A DNA stretch of 64,000 nucleotides from Ophioderma brevispina (Eukaryota > Echinodermata > Ophiuroidea > Amphilepidida > Ophiodermatidae): NCBI GenBank assembly GCA_023653785.1, contig JAMKCH010078900.1:62001-126000 (forward strand), read 5' to 3'. The notes under the pieces were generated by a model. That model did no database searches and was not told the origin of the DNA. It saw only the letters and a program-made list of their open reading frames with translations. The translations under genes were made by a program, and so were the position numbers. This document shows positions 11,180 through 21,085 of this stretch, piece after piece (positions within the stretch are counted from its first letter, which is position 1; each line of letters begins with the position of its first letter).

Positions 11180-12330
11180 CAATTGTAAAGGTTGCACATT
11201 TTCATGAAAATGAATAAAATGCCATCTCAATTTCTTTTCTGAATATCAGTGATCAAGGGACATACACTATGCTACATTGACTCAAACAAATATTGGCGTT
11301 ATTGATAAGTAAATCCTGGTATTCAGAGGACAAAGCACTTCAGATTCCCCTTTGTTTATTTGGAACTGCAGAGCCATTGTTACTGTCCATGCAGTTGAAA
11401 ATATGTCAGGCGTTATAGACTCGTTATCCCCGCCCAGTTTAGGGTGACGTTTTACATAGAAGTCCCAAGTACGCAAATGAGGTATTGCCATTGATTCCGT
11501 CATGCTCTGTATGATGTTGTTCAATAGCGGAGGACGGAATCAATGGCAATTCAATACCCCATTTGTATTCTTGGGACTTCTCTATGAAACGTCTACCCAG
11601 TTTGGATTGAGCTGGCCTCGTTCGCGATTAAAATAAACTTTGAGGTTCTACTGTGAGTTCAATAATTTTGACTGTATATTTCATCATTTATTGAAAAAAG
11701 AAACTAATGTGAACAAAACTCATGGTGGATATGTTGCTTGGTAAGCTTTGACCTAACATCTTTGTGCAGAACCAAGATCCATAACTTATTGCTGGACCTC
11801 ATTTCTATTCAATTTACCACCATGTATTTAGAAAAATACAAAAGAAGGGCGTCTAGCGACTTATGCTAACAACACGGTAAATTGAATAGAAATGGGGTTA
11901 CACGGCAAGTTACTGAAAGTTAAGTTTTGTTTCTGCACAAAGATGTTAGGTCACAGTCTGTCAAACAACTTTCTTTAATGAGTTTTTGTTCATCTTTGTT
12001 TCCTTTTCGGAAAAATGATGAAATATACGGTCAAAGTTAATTGAACGAACAGTAGAAGCTTAAGGTTTATTTATTCGTGAAAGAGGACAAGTATCTTGTG
12101 CTTTGCGTCATGAAAAAATAGCTCAATCTTAATCGGGTGATGAGCACCTGAAATCTTTTTTAACTGATTGGGTAATAACAATGGCTCTTTTACTGGATAT
12201 CAACAGAGCTATTATTTGCTCGAGTCAATTCAGCATGATGTACATCTACTGGTCACTGATATTTAGGAAAAGAAAATGTGATGACAGTTTATTCATTTTC
12301 AATAAAATGTGCAACTTTTGCATATGAGAT
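11180..12330. mobile_element. Long palindrome, family B, copy 1
   Basis: Nearly the whole 1.15 kb is two inverted arms around a centre close to 11860. Paired words include ATTTTCATGAAAATGAATAA / TTATTCATTTTCAATAAAAT at the ends, CTGAATATCAGTGATC / GGTCACTGATATTTAG, GTAAACTTTGAGGTT-like pairs, and ACCTAACATCTTTGTGCAGA / TCTGCACAAAGATGTTAGGT near the middle. No protein is encoded. A related palindrome is at 17755-18835. It is nested inside the family A element. Confidence 0.8.
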
Positions 12331-12354
12331 ACCCCAGACTATTGAAAGGTATAA

Positions 12355-12639
12355 TTAGACAATAATAATTGCGCAGAAATCAGTTACTTCGCCGATAGGC
12401 GTAACCAATGTCCTTATGCAAGCATCTTTCTCTCTTTGATCCCATGGAGTATTAGTTTTGAAAAGGTGGAACGCAAACTTTTCACTTATGACGTCTTCTG
12501 ACGATATTTCAGTGAAACGTCCAATGGTATTGAATGCAACATGTGAGTTAAATGTTACTGACTTTTGAGCGACCGTGTTTTGGATACGAAGCCACACAAA
12601 AGCATTTGCACTCTCTCTATATAAAGATGATATACACAT
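12355..12639 (-). pseudogene. Conserved coding-like segment beside palindrome B1
   Basis: A 94-codon minus-strand frame includes KTNTPWDQREKDACIRTLV. A DNA match to this segment exists at 18895-18990, next to palindrome B2, where the same strand reads DQRKKM and, in another frame, KDAGIRTK before a one-base slip. Retention beside two B palindromes suggests a shared piece of a larger element with former coding capacity. I do not recognise the protein family. Confidence 0.25.
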
Positions 12640-12949
12640 GAAAGGCCAGATTATCTTAGTTCGTTCATGAAACAGGTGAATCGGGTTACATTATCTCTTT
12701 CGTGTCACTGAGTCCACTAAGCATTGGCCACATTTGCTGTATAAGACATAGCCTATTGATTTTGAAGGAGCAGATTCTGCCTCCTCTCCCAACTAGTTTT
12801 GGCTAAAACTTTTTTCTCTGGTGACACGATGGGTTGAATATATGACTATTTTTAATCAATGCACACGTGAATTATGATTCAAACATCTATGCATGATGCT
12901 TTCATATTTGCAGCAAGTAATAAAACAAGGTTAGAAAGTATAATCTTAC

Positions 12950-13401
12950 CTCTTGCATTTCTCATATACCTCTCAGTTATCCCAAATATTTGCAGAAAAC
13001 CTTGCTGACAGATCTCAACTGTATCCATGGTAACTTCTGTCGTGCCTGATCCAATAGGAACCCGATAGCGGAAGGTCAAATTGCGACGTTTTCTATTTTG
13101 TTTCAATACGCTATTTTGCGTTATGAATCCCCGAAGATAGGCATACGCTGTTTCGTCGTTGATGCTCTGAGCTTGCTTGAGTTTTTCCTGTAATTGTGCT
13201 ACCACATCCCGATTTACTTTTTTAATCATACACTTCTTTGATTTACAGCATGTTATTAAATCCGTCTCATTCTCGGGCCCTTGAGTTTCGCTTTTTCTTT
13301 TCAGCGTTGTTTCACCGGTACCGGTGTCAAGGTGCGTATCTTTAGTGGCCACCGACATGCTTGGTGATGCGATGTCTATCTTTAGTATTATTAGAAAATA
13401 T
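12950..13401 (-). CDS. Exon of an uncharacterised, probably transposon-derived protein
   Basis: On the minus strand an acceptor (TTTATTTTTTAG) precedes an open frame that ends at a strong donor (GCAAGAG|GTAAGA). The likely first Met is at 13358 (MSVATKDTHLDTGTG); an in-frame Met at 13427 lies upstream of the acceptor and is less likely. Visible parts: a Lys/Arg-rich segment (TTLKRKSETQG), a cysteine cluster (CCKSKKC, about residues 37-43), a Gln-rich helix (VVAQLQEKLKQAQ), a basic strip (KQNRKRRNLTFRYRVPIG) and a closing CQQGFLQIFGITERYMRNARG-like motif. This order (C..KC, RN.T..Y, C..FL.I.GI) is one I associate with a multi-copy family of uncharacterised proteins in cnidarians, insects and other invertebrates, often of transposon origin. 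The next exon was not found; the family A element starts about 110 bases downstream. Confidence 0.5.
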
Positions 13402-13587
13402 CTAAAAAATAAAACAGTTGAAATCACTGTCAGTTGAACCTACGACTATTCGTAGACACAGTCTTCTTCAGATGAAGAAGGGGAAAACTTCCCAAATCAA
13501 TAAACACGAATTTTACTTGGCTCTATAGCTCTTTGATACCACGCTACAGCGCTTCGATACTGAATTGAAGTTATCAGACCATAGACT

Positions 13588-13626
<39 letters not shown>

Positions 13627-16600
13627 CGGATAAAGTTGCCAGTTAAAATGCTCTTCGATGCATTTCTAATGAAAATGTCTTCAGAGGCTTACTGACATGT
13701 AGGCACATTACAATGCATTATAATTGGTTCAAAACACCCTCTGTCCAGGTACAAAGTAACAAAAAACCTAAGGACTGGCAAAGAAATCCAAGTGTTAACG
13801 TTGATCACGATTGGATCCCGTCTGGTAGGGACAGCTTGTATTTTAGAAATCCGCTCAATTTATTAGTTCAGTATGGCATCACTATACGGGGAATTCCCAC
13901 TGTACTCCCACGATAACGCGACCTTGAATAGCATTTGCATTACAATACACTATAAGTCAAAGCCGCATTTTACGCAGGGTGACCTTTGCCCCATACCACT
14001 GATTCTTGATGGTGGAAATCCCCGTGAAGAAATTGTCAAAATCTAACACGTGTCGAATTAATCTCTACCTTTGTCGATCACGTTAGTTTTCATAAGATTT
14101 CTGAGCCCCGGAACCACAGAATTGTGAACATTCTCTATGCACATAAAATCTATGCACATAAAGAGATGTTTCCATATATATATTATGACCACATTCCAAT
14201 TATGTTATGTGTCCTTAGTCTTTCACAGGGGGGGCAGGACACCAAAGTTAATGCACTAAAGTTGGGGGAAGGGTTATTTTGGGTGCCTGTAGAAACATGT
14301 AGGAAATATCCGCTAAAAGTTCGTTTTTTTGGGGGGTGACATTTTCTTTTAAACCAGATATATCGCCCAGTGCTGAAAATTGGCACAGAGAAAGTAGAAG
14401 TAATTTAAGGAGGATTTATCTGGCGCTCACCAGGTGAGCACCAACTAGATTTTTAGTAAAAAACCCTGATATTTTGAATTTCGCGCGTTTTCCAAAAATC
14501 CCTCAAACTGACAAAGCAAGTTAAAATTTCGCAAAAAGTTTTTGATGTAGAATTGTAATAAAGGCAAATTTAGTTATACTTCAGTCGCCTTCAATTTTCT
14601 TTCATTTTGTGCCAGTTATGGACGCCAAACATCCTCGTAACTTACACTGACATAAAATGCGCATCCGTTAAATAAGAATTAGTGACATTTGGTATGGATT
14701 TGTAAGGCAAGGTAAGTAAATGCCAGTTTTAAAAGTGCGTGATGGACCCCGTAATAGCTTTATATTAAAGCTCTGACCTATAGTACACGACAACAACCCA
14801 ATATGGAGTGTCTAGTAAGAGGTGTTATACGGCAATCACTGTGAACGTGGGCATGGAATGTAGAGAATTCGATTCAAAGGTTCACCCGTTCCCGGCCAGA
14901 GCTGCCCAAAGCAATGTTTCAATCTACGATCAAGAAAAACTGCAAGAATCTTCGATACTAAATGGTAGTAAATATAGCTGGCCGCGGCGATTGTGTGTGT
15001 GTGGAAGCATTGACTGATGCTAGCCCTCCCGAGTTGCTCCGTCATCATCATCCGCTACTACTGCTACGATATCCCTGTTATTTATGCGTTGTAGGAGAAC
15101 CGGGCAATGTAATTTTAGTAGTATGGAATTGCACTTATGTTTTAAATCTCAGTCTGAAATTTCCATTTCGCACAAAAACATACACACTCATGGTCAGTGA
15201 TGTGGGGGGCAATGCATGCAGGCGTGTGTGTGTACAATACCCCCATTCAGTGACAGTGTAGTCTACCTTGCTTAGCCTTGCCATGATAAATACGTTCGTA
15301 TTCGGCATCTGCATGTGCTTGTAATTATGTTTCTAATATGTGCGTCCACTGGCCCTGACAATATTTGTCCAGTAATTTGTGTTTTTAAACCTTTTTAATT
15401 TTGAGTAATTTAATAACCTTTTTGTGCATTCAACAACTATGCTCACGGGGCTCACGATATCAAAACATTCATCGAGGCCTGGCACTTGTATTCCACGAGC
15501 TCGTACACCAACGCATGCGCAAAAGGTCAGGATAGATGTGTTGTTGTTGCCCTGTTTGTCTCAGAAGCCCCGTCCTATCGATTCTTCCCCCCCCCGGTCC
15601 TTTCAAGTTGCCATTCAAATTTCTTCTGCGCTACTTAAGGATCCCAATGGAAATAAGTTGGTCTTACGACTTTCATGAGTAATCTTGATTTTATCAACAT
15701 GGCCTTGTTTTTATTCATGTTTTTGCATCCTATTGTTTTTGTACTGGAATGTAATGTAAATTGCTGTTTTTTTGCTGGCCTCCAAGAGGCCAGCTGAGAG
15801 ATCAGATTGGAAAATGACCTTTGTCACGTAGCTACGAAAATATTTTTACAATTAACAGCAGCAAAGTAGTCCCTGAAAATTCATTTACCACAAATTGATT
15901 TAATCAGTTTTTTGCTACTTTCATTCACATATTTGGGTTTTAAGGGTTTATTTATTACTTAATAGCTTTTTCCTATTTATTAATTATATTCATAATGTAT
16001 ATTCATGACCTATTAGGAATGAGCAAGACACATAATTCAAGTGTAGTCTTGGCTCCCATTTTGTTTCGAATTCGTGTATTTTGCTTACTCATTCAGGGAG
16101 CCGAGAGTCTAGAAAACCTGATCTCGCCCAACCATCGATGACCCACGCCTTACTGATCTATTATCTCTCTTTGTTTCCGTGACCGTGTGGTGAATTGTTT
16201 ACGCCGTGACTTCTTTGATTTTTTTGGTGTTCTTTATCAGGTAAAAACTACTATTTTGCGTCATCAAAAACATGCAATGATAGGGCATTGTGGAAGTACG
16301 TAGAGCAACATTCATGTTGCTCACTGTATTTATATGTCTAATTTCTGTAGCCAGTACAAAAACCATAATAACACAAAGTGAACTGAGGCCTCCAAATGTT
16401 GAATTTGCTTGTGAAATCAGTTGAAAACACAAAGTCCTGATAACCAAATTAAAAATCTTTTGCCCCAGTGATTTTGTGTTAACAAGTTCCACTGTATATA
16501 ACAAATGTAACTAACTGTGACTGCATTGTATATATTAAATCGATAGATATTTTTATAACTGTTAAACCACAAATTCCAGATGTTTCTTATTCCTATCTTG

Positions 16601-17600
16601 CTGCTATTTTTATTTAACACAGCAGTCAATATTCCACTTACATCAAATGCAATATTTCGTATTTTTGTGAACAATGCACATGCTTCAATCCTACTGCAGC
16701 ATGTCTTACATCCCCGGTGTATTCTTCAGGATTTTCTTGATTTCAGGAATTTTGTATTTTCAAAATTTCACATCTTTATTAAATTTCCGTCCGCTTCTAA
16801 GTATTGTAAGTTCTTTTACATGTTTCATTTGTAGATTTAAACTAAAAAAAGAAAAGAAAAAAAAGTCAAACATGGTTGTTTAATACCTCATGCGTAAATT
16901 GTCTCCAGCATATTTCGCAGTTTAGATAAAATATAAGTCCCTATGCACTTTAACTTATAGAAAAAACATCCAAGACAAACCAAGGGAATGAATTAAATAT
17001 TCAATTTCAAAAGAAAAAAAATTCTATTCCATGCCTCTAAAATTCTAAATGCATAATTTTCAAAGCATTTTCAGCTGCATGCCATTGCTCAAATACAACT
17101 TCAAACAACAGCTTAACATTCATTAAAACATGAAATTATAAATTCACTGACATCAAATTTTTCCCTTGATCATGTCAAAAACTAACGTAGAACTTTTAAA
17201 TATTTTATTAGTAAAAAAAAGGTTACGATATCAAAAATTACGCCTTACCATACCAACTCTATGTACAGATTACTCAATCACCACCATTATTCAACTGCTC
17301 AATACAATAATACTAATACACACTGGTGCTTCACATTGCAGATTCTTCTATTTTTTTCACAGAACACTCAATAAATTGAAAACCCAGACTTTTGCTTCCA
17401 CTGTGTTTCTTTGTCTACATCACCTTCCCCAACCCCCCCCCCCCTTTCCCTGCCTCATAATATGCTACAAAGTTCTTCCAATCTCATACCAAAGCCACCT
17501 CATCGGAGGCCACATAGTTTTTTTCCAATACCTTGTTTTTTTTAAATATCGTATCCATACTTGTTGTTTTTACCGAATAAAAAAGGCTAGCGGACAGATC
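13402..17600. other. 4.2-kb stretch without recognised genes
   Basis: Holds an (AT)n microsatellite at 13590-13625, a G-run near 14227, a short perfect stem GCTCACC-A-GGTGAGC near 14425-14439 and A/T-rich tracts. Frames of 60-146 codons (13713-13916, 14808-15261, 16199-16883, 17166-17606) have no family signature. The longest, at 17166-17606, is a low-complexity hydrophobic translation of AT-rich DNA. Confidence 0.45.
13590..13625. repeat. (AT)n microsatellite
   Basis: An uninterrupted run of about 17 AT dinucleotides. Confidence 0.95.
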
Positions 17601-17754
17601 TCATAGACGTTTTACAAAGTGACGCACCCCTAATAAGTACATACTTTTTGCTAAAAAAATTGTCTAAAATTATCAAAATCAGTTCTACGCTTGTTCACTT
17701 CTAGTATTGTGCCTAATTTTTCTTAAATTAATTAATGTCATTCCTTTTTCCCCC

Positions 17755-18835
17755 CTGAATATCAATGACCAAGGTTACACCACGGTTCCCTGACTCCAGC
17801 AAATAATGTGCTATTGATAAGTATCCGCCCGTTATGAAGAGAACAACGGACTCCAGATTCCTGGGGCTGCACGCCAAGGTTATTGTTCATGACGTTAAAA
17901 GCTTTTCAATTGTTTCACACCGCCCGATTTTAGATTGAGCTAAACAGCCTCATTCACGAAGAAAATAAAACGCAAACTTTTGCTGGAGTTCAATAGCTTT
18001 GATCGTATATTTTAACATTTATTGCAGGATGAAACGAAGATGAGCAAAATCATGAAGATTTTTGCATTGGCAACTTATGACCTAACATCTTGTGCAGAAC
18101 CAACACCCAAAACTTAATCATATTATTAGACCTCTTTTCTATTTCAAGTAAAGTTTGTTCGGCACCGTTCACCTGCATTTCATAATCGGTGATGATTTTC
18201 GATTTCCTGCTATGAAGCAATACATCTCCTAGAAATGGGGTTCACGTCAAGTTACGGGTTTGGTTCTGCACCAACTTGACCAGATGTTTAGGTCACAGTT
18301 TGCCAAACCACTTTTTTCTCATGAGCTTTGTCACCTTCGTTTCCCTTTCGAATAAAGGCTGAATATAGGTCCAAGAAAATTGAAACACACATTATAACCG
18401 GGAGTAGAACCGATACCTTTATTTATTCGTGAAAGAGGGCAGTTAATTTGTGTTCACGTCATGAAAAATAGCTTAATCTAAATCGGGGTTGATTGTATAC
18501 ACCTTAGGGTCGTCGAGTTCCAAATTGTTTAAACACTATTTCAATACGGAATAAATCGAGATCTCATCATAGTGCGTCAGTTCACACTCCCATAGACCCG
18601 TTTACCCCATTTGGCACTCGCCAGTGGGGGCTGCAATTTTAAGTAGTTGCATAATAATAACAGTCCGGAGAAAAAGGAATCTGTGAGCGGGTTTACTTAT
18701 CAATAGCCCCCATTATTTGAGCTTATTTGCTGGAGTCAATGAATCAAGGTGTACATCCGTTAGTCCCTGATATTCAGGGCATAAATTGAGATACATTTAA
18801 TTCATGTTCTCGAGAATGTGCACCATACAGACTTG
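17755..18835. mobile_element. Long palindrome, family B, copy 2
   Basis: The left end CCCTGAATATCAATGACC is mirrored by TAGTCCCTGATATTCAGGG at 18763-18780. Inner pairs include TGACTCCAGCAAATAA / TTATTTGCTGGAGTCA, GTGCTATTGATAAG / CTTATCAATAGC and GACCTAACATC / GATGTTTAGGTC. The right arm continues outward (GAGAATGTGCACCATAC) in parallel with copy 1, so the left arm is probably truncated here. It encodes no protein. Confidence 0.8.
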
Positions 18836-18894
18836 CAAACACACGAATAACTGATTCTATAATTTTATGAAAGTTATTTCGGGAAAATCATGTA

Positions 18895-18990
18895 CTTCCC
18901 AGGTGCGCCACCTTTGGTCCTTATCCAGCATCTTTTTCCTTTGGTCTCATGGCCTCGTAGCGAAGTTTTCAAATCAAAATATTTTGGTGT
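18895..18990 (-). pseudogene. Second copy of the WDQREKDA-like segment
   Basis: DNA match to 12390-12480 on the same strand (TCCTTAT.CAGCATCTTT, then TTTG.TC.CATGG). A one-base slip and a stop break the reading. See 12355-12639. Confidence 0.3.
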
Positions 18991-20065
18991 ATAAACTAGT
19001 CCGTCGAGAAGCACTTCTGTAGTACTAGATAGAAGGCTTCTAGACGGACGTGTAAAACTATAAAAGTTTATTTGAAAAATTAGGAATATTGTTTGAAGCC
19101 TAGGCAGGAAAAAAATTATTCATGCAAAAAATACACATTTGTACCAGTATTCGGATAACTATACCGCCATCATATAACTAAATGTAGGTGTAATGGAATT
19201 TATTTGTTTAAACTTATTTTAAAAAAAAATATTTCTTTTTCTCGAAAATATGAAACAATAGTTTCCTGAAAGTACATCATTGTATTTGGATATGGGCTCT
19301 TTCTGGATGCTCATCAAAACAATACAGGGGCGGATCCAGAAATTTCAAATGGGGGGGGGGGGGGGGTTGGGGGGGGGGGGGGGTTGGCGCCAAATTTTCG
19401 CGGCCGGGCGCTCGCCGAGTAGACCCATTTTTTTCACACTCGCCATCGAAATTCTGAAGGTGGGGGGGGGGGGGGATTAGGGTTAGTTACCTTACCAACT
19501 TACCACAACGTTTGGTTCGATAAGGCGGTCCGGCGGCGCCCTCTGTACCACTTTATTATTCTAACATCTACGGGCGCCCAAAACCGTGCGTAAAAGGGCC
19601 TTTCTTTACATCTACAATGCTCCTGGTGCCCTATGCGGTGCAGGGCGCCCTAGCTCTGCAAAAAATTATGGTGGGGGGCGGCGCCGAGGAGCCCCCCCTA
19701 AATCCTCCCCTAAATAGCCCCTAACCCATTAGTGTTTGTTGTTCTTTTTGTATGGTGTCGGCTTGTGGATTCCCAATAAAATGAAATAAATGCTCTTTGG
19801 TTTATTTTCTAACATTGCGCCAAAATGGGTGTAAATTAATCTTGGGAGCTTGCATCTTATTTTTTCTAGAGTTATAAGAAGTCTAATATTCATTCCAATT
19901 TATTGAATATGGTGGAGTGTTAGGAGTTAGAAAGAAAATCATTTATTATCTTCTCCAAGGAAGTCGGACTGGTTTGCCCGTTTTAATCCTTTCACTGTAT
20001 AAATAACTTTATTTTTACCATCATCCTGACTGATGGACGGCATTACATACCGAACACGGTACATG
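18991..20065. other. No gene; G-tract repeat inside
   Basis: Contains runs of 16 G, 15 G and 14 G at 19351-19366, 19369-19383 and 19462-19475, downstream of GGGGCGGATCCAGAAATTT, a phrase that looks like the start of a dispersed repeat. The rest is AT-rich. The 66-codon frame at 19280-19480 is poly-Gly from the G-runs. Confidence 0.5.
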
Positions 20066-20067
20066 AG

Positions 20068-20128
20068 TTGCAAAAGCCTCAGTGGTAGAGCATCGCACAT
20101 GTGAAGCGAAGCCGTGGATTCGAATCCC
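20068..20128 (+). repeat. tRNA-derived sequence (SINE head or tRNA pseudogene)
   Basis: CCTCAGTGGTAGAGC matches a D-arm with the RNA polymerase III A box, and GGATTCGAATCCC matches the T-arm with the B box. The spacing is that of a tRNA. The anticodon arm (ATCGCACATGTGAAGCGAA) pairs only four bases and lacks the universal U33, and no acceptor stem closes, so it is not a working tRNA. Confidence 0.6.
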
Positions 20129-20129
20129 T

Positions 20130-21085
20130 CTATAGTGGAGGAGGCTAGGACCCAGAGGTCAAACATTCATAGTTTACCCCTCACTACAGAAAAGGTTTGA
20201 CACCTTTGGTTTTTAGTATGGACCCTCTATAACGCTAGGTAGTTAGGTACCTCTCAAATTGTCGTGTCACTTTGTCAATAGGGGCCAATTTAGTTTAAAC
20301 AGGGGTCAAAATTTTAAATGTCCAATCATGTTGAAATGTATGCCATATGCCTCCTAGTCATAAGGATCCAAAACTGTATAGTTTGTACCATCTATGACCA
20401 ATGGTTTGGAGTTATAGGGTAAAAAGGCAAAATGGTTAAAAAAGTCAAAATCGAAGTTGCCTCCAATTTTGTTGAAAATGATAGGAGAGTTGTGTTCTAG
20501 CTTAATGAAGTCAAAATAGGAATAGTTGTACATCTGCAGTGTATGTTATCATGTTATGACGACCAAAATAGGTCAAGGGCACCATAATCCAATGGCGGTT
20601 GACCTTTTGTGATCCTATCTCCATAAGTAAAAAACATTTAACCTAATCAAAATCTATACTTTTTGGGAGTCCTCATACCTCAGGCCATACTTTTCAAGTA
20701 TTTAAAACAAATATCAGATTAATTTTAAAATGTTGACCCTGTACAAATTGAGATTGACTTTTTTACCATTTTAGCCATTTTTTACCCTATACTCCAAAAC
20801 CAATGATCTTAGGTGGTACAAACTAACATTTTTGAATCCCTTATGATTAATGGACCAATATGGCATACATTTCAACATGATTGGGCATTTTAAAGTTTGA
20901 CCCCTGTTGTAAACTTAAATTGGGCCCCTATTGAAAAAGTGATAACCAAATTTGAGAGTACTACCTACCTTAGGCGTTGATTTAGAGGGTCCATACTAAC
21001 TACCAAAGGTGTCAACCTTTTCTGTAGCTGGGGGTAAACGAATTCCTGTAAATAAGGCCCCTATGAATATCCTGCTCCCCTCTAC
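20130..21085. mobile_element. Long palindrome, family P, copy 1
   Basis: Two arms of about 450 bases meet near 20595. Outer pairs: GTTTACCCCTCACTACAGAAAAGG against CCTTTTCTGTAGCTGGGGGTAAAC; then GACACCTTTGG / CCAAAGGTGTC, TATGGACCCTCTA / TAGAGGGTCCATA and CCAATCATGTTGAAATGTAT / ATACATTTCAACATGATTGG. Related copies are at 50930-51760 and, in part, at 30755-31490. It carries no coding sequence. The pairing continues a little beyond GTTTACCCC (AGGACCCAGAGGTCAAA in comparison with 31450-31480). Confidence 0.8.

Larger units (their letters stand above)
10861..12839. mobile_element. DNA transposon with TTCAACCCAT termini (family A), about 2 kb
   Basis: The left end ATTCAACCCATTGTGTCACC is mirrored by GGTGACACGATGGGTTGAAT at the right end, with weaker pairing inward (CTCTAGTACTTTT against AAAACTTTTTTCTCT). 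A 479-bp relative with the same ends lies at 30917-31395 and matches in both its left portion (GTGCAGTGG, GCATTCAAGTCA) and right portion (ATCGGG.TACA, TTTGGCTAAAAC-like words). A 1.1-kb palindrome occupies the middle of this copy. Two short frames (10905-11141 plus; 12639-12355 minus) could be remnants of coding exons; neither is a recognised transposase. The superfamily is undetermined. Confidence 0.65.

Noticed and set aside
17166..17606. 146-codon plus-strand frame
   Set aside because: Low-complexity hydrophobic translation of AT-rich DNA with no motif, splice context or second copy.
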